Counted from the first letter of the stretch, positions 37,952 through 47,758 are shown. The stretch: DNA of 64,000 nucleotides from Sphingorhabdus lacus (GCF_009768975.1 NZ_CP035733.1:744001-808000), one strand, 5' to 3'. Notes: generated by a model from the letters alone, not told the origin. Made by a program: numbers and translations.

Positions 37952-38647
37952 CTAGGGTGCGATTAAGCGCCCATCATAAGCAAAAACTTGGCCTGAATCG
38001 CCCGTTTCAAGGCCTTGGAGCACGTCGAGTAATTGGCCGGCTGCCTTGGCAGGGGAAAACCGCTCATGCTCCGGATTGCCCTTAAACGGCGCGCTCAAGC
38101 CGGTTTCGACCGTGCCGGGATGCAGCCCGACAATAATCGCCTCGGGATTTTTCCTTTGCCATTCGATCGATAGATTCCGGATCAACATATTGAGCGCTGC
38201 CTTCGATGCACGATAGCTATGCCAACCGCCTAACCGGTTATCGGAGATACTGCTCACACGCGCAGAAAGAGCTGCAAAGCAAGTGCGCCCCGTGCGCGGC
38301 ATAAGGGGTAGAAAATGCTTGGCGATCAGGGCAGGGGCCACGGCGTTCAGGCGATAATTTTCGATCATCCAATCGGCGTCCAGTTCACGCAGGCTCTTTT
38401 CAGGGCCCCGCCCGTCTTTGTGCAGAATTCCTGTAGCGACGATGATGAGTTCCGGGGTGATTCCTGATAGCCTGACATGGTTGGCCGCTGCGGCAATGCT
38501 GCTTTCATCCAAAATGTTGATAGCGGGAACAGAGTGACGGGAAAGCCCCACAACGCTCTCAAAATTTCCGTCTGAAGAGAGCTTTTCCACCAGCGCACCA
38601 CCAATGCCGCCTGTTGCGCCGATGATAATTGCGCCGGTATTTGTCAT
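37952..38647 (-). CDS. Short-chain dehydrogenase/reductase, C-factor-like
   Basis: 231 aa from the ATG at 38647 (GGATATCAA upstream). N-terminal cofactor motif IIIGATGGIGGALVEKL, the NAG-equivalent region VATGILH, active-site Ser (ALSARVSS) and the catalytic YRASKAALNML (YxxxK). It resembles the C-signal/CsgA-like SDR subgroup by its short N-terminus and layout. NAD(P)-dependent; substrate unknown. Confidence 0.85.
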   Translation of the reverse strand: MTNTGAIIIGATGGIGGALVEKLSSDGNFESVVGLSRHSVPAINILDESSIAAAANHVRLSGITPELIIVATGILHKDGRGPEKSLRELDADWMIENYRLNAVAPALIAKHFLPLMPRTGRTCFAALSARVSSISDNRLGGWHSYRASKAALNMLIRNLSIEWQRKNPEAIIVGLHPGTVETGLSAPFKGNPEHERFSPAKAAGQLLDVLQGLETGDSGQVFAYDGRLIAP

Positions 38648-38780
38648 TTGATATCCAATTTCCATCGTTCAACCGCAATTCATGCGCGGTCGCTATCCTA
38701 TTTGCTCTATGCAGGGCGAATATCTATAGTAATCCCCATCTGAGATAATATGCCTAAACACCCTAATCGCGGAGAGTAGA

Positions 38781-40115
38781 ATGAAGTCTGTTTCCAAATT
38801 TGCCCTTACCTTGTCGCTTCTGGCGCTGCCGTTGGCGGCGTCGCATGCTGCCGTTGAGGAAAAGCCTGCCAAGGAGAAAAAGGGCAAGGATAAGAAGGAA
38901 GCTGCACCTGCGGCTCCGAAGCGTAACTATTCTAAGCCCTTCATTGCGGCTTATACGCCCGTGGTCGATCTTCTGAACAAGCAGAAAAATCCTGCAGGTG
39001 CAAAAACCGAATTTCCGAAGGTTGTTGCAGCGATTGCCAATGACGATGACCGCTACGAAGCCGGAATTCTGGCCATTAACATTGGTGCAGGGGTGAAGGA
39101 TCTCGCATTGCAGGAGCAGGGCATCGATCTGTTGCTGGCTTCCGCGACCACGCCCGCGAACATCAAAACGGAATATACGTTCCGCAAGGGCGCCATTGCC
39201 TATGATGGCAAGAATTTCGTCAATGCCGAAAAATTGATGCTCGAAGCTTACAACATGGGGCATCGCGGCAATAATATCGAGTTCCTGATTTCCAACGCCC
39301 AATCGCAACAGAACCGGGATGCGGAGGCCATGACCTGGCTCGGCAAGGCAATTGAAGCCGACAAGGCGGCGGGCAAAGTGAACAAGGCTTATTTTGTTCG
39401 CGCAGCCAATCTGGCCGCTAAAACGAAGAATTATGCGGGTGCTGCGAACTGGTACAAGCAGTTGCTCGCGACGGAAAACAACCCGGACTATTGGCATGAT
39501 GCCTTGGCGTTCTTTGATCGTTCGCTGACATTGAGCCCCGAAGAAGAGCTGGATGTGATGCGTCTGATGCGCGTGACCAACGGACTTCGGTTCCAGCAGG
39601 AATATGCGCAGTATCTTGATAGCTTGAGCTACATTGGTGTGCGTTATCCGGCGGAAGCCGTCTCTGTGCTTGAAGAAGGTTTTGCCAAGGGGGTCATCTC
39701 CCGCAACAACGTGACCTTCAGCGAGAAATATACCGAAGCAAAGGCACGTTTGACGGAAGACACCGCCACGCTCGCCGGCACAGTAGCGCCGGCGAAAGCG
39801 AGCCCCAAAGGTATGCTCGCATCTCTGACCGGCGATTCATTCTTCTCGCACAAGAAATATGACACGGCGAAGGAGCTTTATGAGTCCGCTATTTCTAAGG
39901 GACCGGTTCTTGATAAGGATGGAAAGGACCAGACTGAACGCACGCGTTTCCGTCTCGCGATGTCAAAGGTAATGCTGGGCGATTACCCTGGCGCGAAGGC
40001 GGACTTCGCTTTGATTACCGGTGCAAATCGTAAAGCGATCGCCGAATATTGGCTGATGTATATCGACCAATTGTCGAAGGCACCTGCAGCACCTGCCGCG
40101 CCGACGGCGACCTGA
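38781..40115 (+). CDS. Secreted TPR-like repeat protein
   Basis: 444 aa. Signal peptide MKSVSKFALTLSLLALPLAA ends near SHAA; then a Lys/Glu/Ala-rich linker (KPAKEKKGKDKKEAAPAAP) and helical TPR-type repeats through to residue ~430 (FVNAEKLMLEAYNMGHRGNN; AEAMTWLGKAIEADKAAGK; NYAGAANWYKQLLATENNP; KYDTAKELYESAISKG). The ribosome site is GGAGAG. Periplasmic scaffold role inferred; a specific partner is not evident. Ended by a strong terminator. Confidence 0.8.
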   Translation: MKSVSKFALTLSLLALPLAASHAAVEEKPAKEKKGKDKKEAAPAAPKRNYSKPFIAAYTPVVDLLNKQKNPAGAKTEFPKVVAAIANDDDRYEAGILAINIGAGVKDLALQEQGIDLLLASATTPANIKTEYTFRKGAIAYDGKNFVNAEKLMLEAYNMGHRGNNIEFLISNAQSQQNRDAEAMTWLGKAIEADKAAGKVNKAYFVRAANLAAKTKNYAGAANWYKQLLATENNPDYWHDALAFFDRSLTLSPEEELDVMRLMRVTNGLRFQQEYAQYLDSLSYIGVRYPAEAVSVLEEGFAKGVISRNNVTFSEKYTEAKARLTEDTATLAGTVAPAKASPKGMLASLTGDSFFSHKKYDTAKELYESAISKGPVLDKDGKDQTERTRFRLAMSKVMLGDYPGAKADFALITGANRKAIAEYWLMYIDQLSKAPAAPAAPTAT

Positions 40116-40140
40116 TCACGGGCGACATTGATTGGAACAG

Positions 40141-40168
40141 AAAAAGGGGGGCTTCGGCCTCCCTTTTT
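40141..40168. terminator. Bidirectional intrinsic terminator, TTCG tetraloop
   Basis: A 12-bp stem, A5G7C-type arm with the TTCG loop and a matching GCCTCCCT5 arm (one G-T wobble), flanked by A- and T-runs on each side. It can stop the TPR gene (plus) and the Lrp/AsnC gene (minus), whose stop codon it touches. Confidence 0.9.
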
Positions 40169-40644
40169 TATACTGCCGGTATAGGTACGCCAGGTTCATC
40201 CTTCGCCGTGCGGATTGTGAGCGAGGTTTTAACGCTGTTCACATTGGGCGCAGACGTCAGTTTCGACGTCAGAAACTCCTGAAACGACTGCAGATCACGC
40301 GCGACTATCTTCAGGATGAAATCAATTTCACCATTAAGCATGTGGCATTCCCGCACATCGGGTAACGCCCTAACATGCTGCTCAAATGCTTTCAGATCAT
40401 CTTCCGCTTGGCTTTTGAGGCTGACCATGGCGAAAACGGTTATCGTATAGCCCAAGGACGCAGCGTCGATGTCGGCATGGTAGGATTTGATCGTGCCCGA
40501 TTGCTCGAGCGCGCGCATGCGGCGAAGGCAGGGCGGGGCGGTCAGCCCGACTTTGGTTGCAAGTTCCACATTCGTGATTCGGCCATCTGCCTGTAATTCT
40601 GCAAGAAGCTTCAAATCTATCGAATCAAGGTTCATATTAGCCAT
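40168..40644 (-). CDS. Lrp/AsnC family transcriptional regulator
   Basis: 158 aa from the ATG at 40644; a start at 40635 is also possible. Helix-turn-helix: SIDLKLLAELQADGRITNVE then LATKVGLTAPPCLRRMRALE. A RAM/ligand domain follows (about 65-145), with the conserved ECHMLNGEIDFILKIVA. Feast/famine-type regulator of amino acid metabolism; effector unknown. A near-palindromic AT-rich site lies 34 bp upstream of its start. Divergent from the HisKA gene at 40810. Confidence 0.9.
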   Translation of the reverse strand: MANMNLDSIDLKLLAELQADGRITNVELATKVGLTAPPCLRRMRALEQSGTIKSYHADIDAASLGYTITVFAMVSLKSQAEDDLKAFEQHVRALPDVRECHMLNGEIDFILKIVARDLQSFQEFLTSKLTSAPNVNSVKTSLTIRTAKDEPGVPIPAV

Positions 40645-40677
40645 GCTTGCGACATTTCCCGTTTCCAATTGTGCACG

Positions 40678-40699
40678 CGCTTATAATATTATTATAGCG
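40678..40699 (-). promoter_or_regulatory. AT-rich near-palindrome upstream of the Lrp/AsnC gene
   Basis: CGCTTATAATA (40678-40688) and TATTATAGCG mirror each other except for one extra T. AT-centred dyads of this kind are typical Lrp/AsnC sites; the sequence also offers a -10 box. Autoregulation is inferred. Confidence 0.45.
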
Positions 40700-40809
40700 G
40701 ATTGCAATTGTCCCATAGTGTGACGCGCATATTTTGCCGCTTTCGCATAGCTTTCAGCACGTATATCGGTATAGGGGCAGGGATAATTTTACATTAGGAA
40801 TATTTTCAA

Positions 40810-42441
40810 TTGCGCTTTGACGACCGCCTCGAAACTGCATTGCGACAAGCAAATGACAGTGATTACGGCGCGGCCGCGAAGTGGCAACAACTTGTTGATA
40901 TTCTGGCGCAAAATCCCATCGACTTTGACATAGAATATGTAGCGCGCGGCCTTCAAAAGGTGCGTGACTTCCTGCCTATAATATCCCCCCAAACGCGCGA
41001 ACAATGCGTTAAATCTTTGGCCGGGCGTATCATGTCCGCACCATTGGTATTGCTTTTGTCGGGCGATATTCCCGCCGTAGCCTCCGCTGCTGTCTCGGGT
41101 GCGCGCCTTTCGGACGAAGAATGGGCGGAAATTGTACCCACGATGCCTGTCCGTGCCCGGGGTTTTTTACGAAACCGGAAAGACCTTGGTCCTCACACGC
41201 GACGCGCCTTGTCGGTCTGGTCGAGCGCAGACTTCGTTCTACCACTACCTGCCATATCTTCCGACAAGCAGATGCAAAATGGCGTCCAGATACGCGATAT
41301 TGTTGAGCGCATCGAGCGGTTGCGCACCGAGCGGCAATCCACGCCGGTTGCAGACATCAGCAGCGCGATGGACCATTTCAGCGAATTGCTGACGCCGGTT
41401 ACCGAGATTCGTTTTGAAACCGATGAAAATGGGACCGTAAGCTGGATTGAAGGTGCACCGTCAGGGGCCGTCGTCGGTGTGGACATCGCAGAACCGGCAT
41501 TTGATGAAGGACCGGGTCCAGATGCCTATGGAGCGGCTGCCTTCCGCCAACGAATGCCCCTGGAAAATGCCCGGATGCGCTTGTGCGGTGCGCCTTCGGT
41601 CGCTGGCGACTGGCGGATCAATGCGTCACCTTTCTTCGACCCGGTAAGCGGCCGCTTTAACGGGTATCGTGGCATTTTTCGTCGGCCAACAGTGGCGGAA
41701 AGCGCGCTTCTGCCGACCGCCGCGCAACAGAGCTCGGAACATATCCAGCAACTGGTACACGAACTGCGCACGCCCTTAGGTGCAATTATAGGCTTTTCGG
41801 AGATTATCGAGCAGCAGCTTTTTGGACCGGTCACCGAAGATTACCGCCAATTGGCGCGTAATATACTGAACGATGCCGAGCGGCTGCTTGCCGGCTTTGA
41901 TGATCTGACAACTGCCGCAAAGATCGAAGCAGGCAATTTCTTTGCCGAGCCCGGTGCGACCGACTGCGACTGGCTGACCGTCCGCTTGGCAGACCGTCTG
42001 CGCGGATTGAGCGATCTACTCCAGGTTACGCTCAATTTGGTGCACGCGCATCCGGTGCGGCCATTCGCGGTTGAAAAGGAACTCGCGGAACGCATATTTT
42101 CGCGCCTGCTGTCGGCTGTCATAATCGGATGCGAACCCCATGAGGTCTTGGACGGCCGTTTTCGAACAGAACCAGGTGTCAACGCGACAAACCGCTTCGT
42201 CCTAACGCTGCCCCGCAAGCTGCTCGAAATGGATGAAGCCGAACTTTTTGGTTCGGGTCCTGCCGCGCTCGATGATTCGACAGAAGCGCCATTGCTCGGT
42301 CTCGGCTTCTCCTTGCGGCTCGTGCGGAGCCTAGCCAAAAATGTGGGCGGTGATTTACGTTTCTACAATGAAGCGCTGATATTGTCTCTTCCAGCGACCA
42401 ATGACGGCCGCACAGGAATTCGAGACGAAGAGCGAGAGTGA
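40810..42441 (+). CDS. HisKA-containing sensor protein with degenerate ATPase region
   Basis: 543 aa, TTG start (next in-frame ATG is ~73 codons on). Residues 1-~190 are helical and unfamiliar; ~200-290 resemble a PAS-like fold. The H-box is clear, LVHELRTPLGAIIGFSEII with His317. The ATP-binding domain is eroded: where an N-box is expected the sequence is RIFSRLLSAVIIG (Asn missing), no DxGxG is seen, and only GLGFSLRLVRSLAKNVGG resembles G2. No transmembrane segment. It may be a pseudokinase or phosphatase-type partner. Coupled to the deacetylase gene. Confidence 0.75.
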   Translation: MRFDDRLETALRQANDSDYGAAAKWQQLVDILAQNPIDFDIEYVARGLQKVRDFLPIISPQTREQCVKSLAGRIMSAPLVLLLSGDIPAVASAAVSGARLSDEEWAEIVPTMPVRARGFLRNRKDLGPHTRRALSVWSSADFVLPLPAISSDKQMQNGVQIRDIVERIERLRTERQSTPVADISSAMDHFSELLTPVTEIRFETDENGTVSWIEGAPSGAVVGVDIAEPAFDEGPGPDAYGAAAFRQRMPLENARMRLCGAPSVAGDWRINASPFFDPVSGRFNGYRGIFRRPTVAESALLPTAAQQSSEHIQQLVHELRTPLGAIIGFSEIIEQQLFGPVTEDYRQLARNILNDAERLLAGFDDLTTAAKIEAGNFFAEPGATDCDWLTVRLADRLRGLSDLLQVTLNLVHAHPVRPFAVEKELAERIFSRLLSAVIIGCEPHEVLDGRFRTEPGVNATNRFVLTLPRKLLEMDEAELFGSGPAALDDSTEAPLLGLGFSLRLVRSLAKNVGGDLRFYNEALILSLPATNDGRTGIRDEERE

Positions 42442-42442
42442 C

Positions 42443-43477
42443 ATGTTGGCACAGAGGGCAGACGACAAAAAATCCGTTCTCTCCACCGATTATTCTGACA
42501 ATTTCGAATTCGCGGATCTCACGGCTCTCGGGAGCCAGCGCTTTCTTTTAACCGTCGATACCGAAGAAGAATTTGATTGGGGTAGCCCATTTTCCCGGCA
42601 AGGCTATGGGACGAAACACCTTGCGGCTTTGCCAAAGTTTCAGGAATTGTGCGACCGGCACGGTATTAAGCCCTGCTATCTGGTTGACTATCCGATCATG
42701 GAAGACCCGCTGGGCGTCGAATTGGTCAGCAGTTATGCCCATAGCAATCGCGCCGAAATAGGTGTGCAACTTCATCCATGGGTCAATCCGCCCTTTGATG
42801 AAATCGTGAGCCATCACAACAGCTATGCATGCAATTTGCCGCCAGAACTTGAGCGGGCGAAACTGACCAATTTGTTCAATGCCATTGTGGAGCGCACCGG
42901 TATCACACCGGATGCTTATCGCGCCGGTCGGTATGGGGCAGGTACACATACCACCGATATTTTGACTGATCTTGGGCTTTCCATCGATACATCAGTGCGC
43001 GCCCGATTCGATTATTCGGAACAGGGTGGTCCGGACTATACGCATCACCCCGTAAGCCCTTACTGGATCCGCAAGGGAACCTTGTTAGAACTCCCGCTCA
43101 CTACCGTGTTCTCCGGCGCCATGCGGTCTGCGGGAAATGTCGTCTTTGGCGAATGGTTCGGTTCGCAAGTCGCGCGCTCGATGCTCGCACGATCCAATAT
43201 GCTCGAACGCATCGCATTGACGCCGGAAGGTATTCCTCTCGCAAAAGCGCTGGAGGGCATCGATCTCGCCATTGAGGAACGCGTTCCGGTGATCAACCTG
43301 TCATTCCACTCACCTTCGCTAGCCGTCGGCTATACACCGTATGTGCGCACCGAAGAGCAGTTGGATGACCTCTACGCATGGTTCAGCAATGTCTTCCAAC
43401 ATTTGCACGACCGCGGGATCCGGCCAACGACAATGGCCGAAATCAAGACCGCCAGCCAGTTTCCTTGGCTGGTGTAA
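42443..43477 (+). CDS. Polysaccharide deacetylase (NodB-like) family protein
   Basis: 344 aa from the ATG at 42443, one base after the sensor gene stop; an ATG at 42401 would overlap it. NodB-like motif 1 LLTVDTEEEFDWG (Asp-Asp/Glu), metal His motif IGVQLHPWVNPP and motif 3 YRAGRYGAGTHT, then ...VPVINLSFHSPSLAVGYTP. No signal peptide, so it is likely cytoplasmic. Predicted metal-dependent N- or O-deacetylase of a sugar or exopolysaccharide precursor; substrate unknown. Confidence 0.8.
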   Translation: MLAQRADDKKSVLSTDYSDNFEFADLTALGSQRFLLTVDTEEEFDWGSPFSRQGYGTKHLAALPKFQELCDRHGIKPCYLVDYPIMEDPLGVELVSSYAHSNRAEIGVQLHPWVNPPFDEIVSHHNSYACNLPPELERAKLTNLFNAIVERTGITPDAYRAGRYGAGTHTTDILTDLGLSIDTSVRARFDYSEQGGPDYTHHPVSPYWIRKGTLLELPLTTVFSGAMRSAGNVVFGEWFGSQVARSMLARSNMLERIALTPEGIPLAKALEGIDLAIEERVPVINLSFHSPSLAVGYTPYVRTEEQLDDLYAWFSNVFQHLHDRGIRPTTMAEIKTASQFPWLV

Positions 43478-43542
43478 GATAAACACTTGCCAGCGGTCCC
43501 CTAGTTCCGCTATCGGCCCGCTTGCGATTGGCGAGCCGGTCG

Positions 43543-43619
43543 GGGCCTGTAGCTCAGTTGGTTAGAGCTGGCCGCTCATAACGGCTAGGTCGGGGGTTCG
43601 AGTCCCTCCGGGCCCACCA
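43543..43619 (+). tRNA. tRNA-Ile2 (anticodon CAT, lysidine type)
   Basis: 77 nt with CCA encoded. Acceptor stem GGGCCTG/CGGGCCC, anticodon loop CTCATAA, T-arm GTTCGAGTC. CAT could mean Met, but the acceptor pairs C4-G69 and C5-G68 are known TilS determinants for tRNA-Ile2, so it probably reads AUA after lysidine modification. Confidence 0.85.
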
Positions 43620-43729
43620 GCCTCCGCGACGTCTTTGACGGAAGCGTCAGGCGGGCTCGAAGCGAAGGTTACCTGCCAACGTAGTTGGTAGAAGGCGGTT
43701 CGAAAGGATCGCAACATTGTTATACCAGT

Positions 43730-43806
<77 letters not shown>

Positions 43807-44149
43807 CTTCTTTGAAGTGACGGTTTATCATGAATTTGGTAATTTTACGCCGTGTATGTTTTCAAAACTGCGTCAATTTCGCTATTCCAAACACTTTAAA
43901 TTTCAGGCAACCTGTTGCTGCGGCGATTGATGTCCGGGCAAAATGATATATCGAACAATGTTTGTTCGGTGACCGTGTCAGCAATATTATCTTATCTGGA
44001 TTTGCATTTTCACGAAGACCAAGGTTGAGCTTTGTAAAGCTCTTACAATTCTCGTTAATACTTGATCAGCAACAGACGCCATCGCTCAAATATTTCAATT
44101 GCTTTTTTAAAGAGCAATGCCAATCTGCCGACTTCTTTGGGGAGAATTT
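43807..44149. other. 343-bp gene-free stretch
   Basis: After the small hairpin trailing tRNA-Pro, this AT-rich region has no frame with a credible ribosome site. It presumably holds the promoter of the DUF3857 gene (starts at 44150). No repeats or RNA gene recognised. Confidence 0.6.
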
Positions 44150-46948
44150 ATGAACATTTGGCGCAGGGTGGCTTTTGGAGCGGTAGCTATAATTTCTGGT
44201 CCTGCAATAGCTGGCGATGTTCCCCTTTATGATACCGTTCCTTCATGGGTTACGTCCGTAAAATTGGCGCAAGGTCAAAAACAATCGGCAGCTGGCGGCC
44301 CGATATTACTTGATCTTCAGCAGCGTATCGAAGGACCCACAGTTTGGTCCTTTGTGGATATGGCAATGAGCCTCGATACGCCCGAGGCTCTATCGCAGAG
44401 TAACAACATAACTTTGCCTTGGAACCCGGATAAGGGCGATTTAATCGTTCACCAACTAACCATCATCCGTGGAACGGAAGAAATAGATGTTCTGGCCTCC
44501 GGACAGAAGTTCACAGTTTTACGCCGCGAACAGCAACTTGAGCGTCGGGAGTTAACTGGAATTTTAACGGCGACTATCGCTGTCGAAGGTTTACGTGTTG
44601 GCGATATATTACGTCTTCGCTTTTCCACGACGATGAAAGATAAGGCGTTAAATGGCCGAGCTCAGGTCATTCAAAGCCTGATTGCCGAACCGTTCGTCAT
44701 TCCTTCTGCAGGTTACCGTCTTCTTTGGGGGGAGGGTGACAAGGTAAAATCCAAAATATTCGCCGAAAAAGTTCGTTCAAAGCGCGAGCGAAAAGGTACT
44801 TTTGAAGAGCTCGCAATCGAACTGCCGTTGCCTAAACAGAGCGACCTGCCATCCGACGCGCCGGGCCGTTTCAACAATCCGCAGATAATTGAGTCGTCGA
44901 CTTTTGAGGATTGGGCCGATGTTTCAAAGGTAATGGCGCCTCTTTACGCGACAGATGGACTATTACCCCCAGGTTCAGCAGTTCTCGCCGAGGTTGAGGC
45001 CATAATGTCTGCAACCCAAGACCCTATGGTCCGAACTGCTAAAGCGCTTCAACTTGTTCAGGACAAGATCAGATATTTAGCGGTTGGCATGGACGGTGGA
45101 AACTATATCCCACAATCTCCTTCTAAGACGTGGGAAGTGCGCTACGGCGACTGCAAGGCAAAGACTCTGCTGTTATTAGCCATGCTGGACGTCATGAATA
45201 TCGAAGCGGAACCTGTACTTGCCCATACGGTATTAGGCGATATTGTTCCGTTGCGCGTCCCAAGCGCGCTCGCATTCAACCACATCCTCGTGCGCGCTAC
45301 AATCAACGGGGAATCGCTGTTTCTTGATGGAACCGGACTGGGTTCAAGGATCGAAGATGTTAGAGACACGCCTGCATTAGGGCATCTGCTGCCTCTACGT
45401 CTTGAAGGTGCGGAATTGATGAAGATGGATATCCGTGAACCTGCTCGGGCGACCATCGACCTCACTTTGGACGCAGACGAAAGCACCAGTGTTGATCTGC
45501 CTTCGGTTGCCGATGTTACCATGGTCGTGCGTGGCGAATTGGCAAACACGCTCACGCTCGCTTCTACGCAGTTAGCGGAGAAGGAAAAGCAAGCTTTTAT
45601 CGATGAATTCCTACAGAGATTTGTTGGAGAGGCGCAATATGAAACGCTGTCTGCAACTGTGGATTCGGATCGAGGTACTGTCGTTTTAAAAGGCAAAGGT
45701 GTCTTTAATTCGGGCTGGGAAATGCAAGACCGTCGCTCTGAAAAGGTTTTTTCTCGTGCGCCGGATTTAATTGCTTTTGAACCTGATCGCGCTCGCCCTG
45801 CATGGGCTAACATTCCCGTGCTGACAGCGGGGCCTGAACTCCACCGTTTTCGGATGCGCATAAAACTTCCTGACGGCGGCCGAGGTTTCGTCATGGAAGG
45901 CGATGCGAATTTACAAACAGAAATAGGTGGCGTCGCAATTAAAAGGGCGGCGAATGTCGAAAATGGTATTCTCACAGTCGACGAGACATTTTCCTATCTA
46001 GGAAAGGAGATCCCAGCATCGCAGATTTCGACTGAGCGGGACCTGGTCACGACTACCCTTGCCCGTTCGCCGCGACTGATCGCGCCAGCTGATACGCGCC
46101 GAAGATGGGAATTAGAGGGCGCCAACTCGCTCTCCCAATTGAATAGCATCAAGGCCGTTTACAAGAAAACACGCGCAGACGCCGATGTAGACAACATATC
46201 TCCGCTCACGAGCAGTTGGTCGTTCTTGAACGGGATAGGCGACTATCGGGGTGCGTCAGAAATCTTGACGCAGCAAATTGCAATTTTACCGTCGGCCGAC
46301 GCTTACCTGTCTCGCGCATCAGCGCGTTATGAACTTGGAGATGCCAAAGGAGCACTTAGCGACGCGCAAGAGGCACGAAAACTGGACCCTTCGTCATCGT
46401 CGGCGGTCGTGTCGGTCGCAACTTATACTGCAGAATTGGGGGAGTTGGACAAAGCGGTCGCTCTTTTGGATGAGCGCATCGCACTGGGTGGGAAAACCCG
46501 GGATGAATATCGGAGTTCAAAAGCCAGTTTGTTGGGTGAACATGGTAAAGTCGACGCCGCTTTGTCGGAACTGGATCGCCTAAATTTGGATAAGCCCGGT
46601 ACGCCCTCTTTGCTCAACGAGCGCTGCTGGTTGAAGGGAACACAGAATATTGAGCTGCCTTCAGCATTGAAGGATTGCACGTCGGCGATAGAACTCAGCG
46701 AAAGCTCCACGACCATTTTGGACAGCCGCGCTCTCGTTTGGTTTCGAATGGGGCGCTACGAAGAAGCGCTTCAGGATTTGGACGCGGTGTTGCTACAGGC
46801 GCCCGGCTTTGCAGAAAGTCGCTTCCTTCGCTCAATCGTCTATGCACGATTGGGTAAGGCAAAAGAAGCTGCAGCGGATCTGGCGGTCGCGCGGCGCATG
46901 TCGCCCTCGGTAGAACGAAAATATGCGCGGTTTGGGCTGAAGCACTAA
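44150..46948 (+). CDS. DUF3857/transglutaminase-like/TPR secreted protein
   Basis: 932 aa from the ATG at 44150 (GGGGAG 7 bp upstream). Signal peptide about 1-22 (WRRVAFGAVAIISGPAIAG). DUF3857 at about 50-210; transglutaminase-like core at about 290-400 with catalytic Cys in YGDCKAKTLLLLAML, His in AFNHILVRA and Asp in LFLDGTG; a beta-rich middle part; TPR repeats at about 690-925 (YLSRASARYELGDAKGALSD; ALVWFRMGRYEEALQDLDAV). Similar architectures occur in outer-membrane or polysaccharide-linked loci, but the reaction is not established. Convergent with the GNAT gene, one base between stop codons. Confidence 0.85.
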   Translation: MNIWRRVAFGAVAIISGPAIAGDVPLYDTVPSWVTSVKLAQGQKQSAAGGPILLDLQQRIEGPTVWSFVDMAMSLDTPEALSQSNNITLPWNPDKGDLIVHQLTIIRGTEEIDVLASGQKFTVLRREQQLERRELTGILTATIAVEGLRVGDILRLRFSTTMKDKALNGRAQVIQSLIAEPFVIPSAGYRLLWGEGDKVKSKIFAEKVRSKRERKGTFEELAIELPLPKQSDLPSDAPGRFNNPQIIESSTFEDWADVSKVMAPLYATDGLLPPGSAVLAEVEAIMSATQDPMVRTAKALQLVQDKIRYLAVGMDGGNYIPQSPSKTWEVRYGDCKAKTLLLLAMLDVMNIEAEPVLAHTVLGDIVPLRVPSALAFNHILVRATINGESLFLDGTGLGSRIEDVRDTPALGHLLPLRLEGAELMKMDIREPARATIDLTLDADESTSVDLPSVADVTMVVRGELANTLTLASTQLAEKEKQAFIDEFLQRFVGEAQYETLSATVDSDRGTVVLKGKGVFNSGWEMQDRRSEKVFSRAPDLIAFEPDRARPAWANIPVLTAGPELHRFRMRIKLPDGGRGFVMEGDANLQTEIGGVAIKRAANVENGILTVDETFSYLGKEIPASQISTERDLVTTTLARSPRLIAPADTRRRWELEGANSLSQLNSIKAVYKKTRADADVDNISPLTSSWSFLNGIGDYRGASEILTQQIAILPSADAYLSRASARYELGDAKGALSDAQEARKLDPSSSSAVVSVATYTAELGELDKAVALLDERIALGGKTRDEYRSSKASLLGEHGKVDAALSELDRLNLDKPGTPSLLNERCWLKGTQNIELPSALKDCTSAIELSESSTTILDSRALVWFRMGRYEEALQDLDAVLLQAPGFAESRFLRSIVYARLGKAKEAAADLAVARRMSPSVERKYARFGLKH

Positions 46949-46949
46949 G

Positions 46950-47576
46950 TTAAGCGGGTTCCAACAGTGCAAAGGATGCAAGTATGTCCGCTACTCCGGC
47001 GGGTTGCGAGGCATCGTTGAGGGCTGTCAATGCATCTCGTATGTCGAGGTCATAATGGTAGACGCTATCAAGTGCATGTGTTCGTTTAGCTCCCAACGAC
47101 AACATCAGTGTTGTTGCGGGTTTGTTTTCCGGAAGTATGTGAATTTCCAACGTCTGCATGCCCGCCTTTAAACTATGCGCGAGGACAGCCGCGATAAGCA
47201 TGCGTGCAAGACCAAGCCCTTGATAGTCGTCGAGTACGGCAACGGCCAGTTCGGCACGGGAGCTAATCTCCGTTTCGCGTATCGCGTGTGCAGCACCCAA
47301 AGCGGGGCAGTGATTTCCCTCCATCAATAATGCGCCCCAGCCTATGTGGGTAAGGCCGTCGACAGCTCCTAAACGTCTGACGATGCCTTCGGGAGGCTCT
47401 CTAAACGTAGAAAAAAACCGCAAATAGCGTGCCTCGTCCGACATTTGGAGGATGCCATTACGGATTCTGCTTTGGTCGCTAGGGCGTATCGGACGCAGAA
47501 TGACACGGCGGCCATCGGCGAGCCGAGTGACGATTTCTGCATTACTTCGAACTGGAAAATTGATGCTGGTAGCCAT
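46950..47576 (-). CDS. GNAT family N-acetyltransferase
   Basis: 208 aa from the ATG at 47576 (CGAGGCAT upstream). GNAT core with RRVILRPIRPSDQSRIR, MSDEARYLRFFS (Pat/YfiQ-like start), and motif A VLDDYQGLGLARMLIAAVL for acetyl-CoA binding, then ILPENKPATTLMLSLGAKR. The N-terminal RPIRPSD and RYLRFF resemble the acetyltransferase domain of protein lysine acetyltransferases, but no ADP-forming ligase domain is attached. Substrate unknown. Confidence 0.85.
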   Translation of the reverse strand: MATSINFPVRSNAEIVTRLADGRRVILRPIRPSDQSRIRNGILQMSDEARYLRFFSTFREPPEGIVRRLGAVDGLTHIGWGALLMEGNHCPALGAAHAIRETEISSRAELAVAVLDDYQGLGLARMLIAAVLAHSLKAGMQTLEIHILPENKPATTLMLSLGAKRTHALDSVYHYDLDIRDALTALNDASQPAGVADILASFALLEPA

Positions 47577-47758
47577 TTCGATGCCTCGGCCTTGTAGATG
47601 CAATATACATTGTTATGCTATGCAACCATGTCGGGGGCTAACATTTGGGGGCGGTCTTTGTTCCACGTCACTTTGGCACGTCACATTTTGAAACTGCCAA
47701 ATTAACGCAATGTTTAGCCATCAGCACTAGCGACGGTTGAACCAGAAGGAGTGCAGGC

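Noticed and set aside
43543-43619. Initiator or elongator tRNA-Met
   Set aside because: Anticodon CAT alone is ambiguous, but acceptor pairs C4-G69 and C5-G68 favour tRNA-Ile2.
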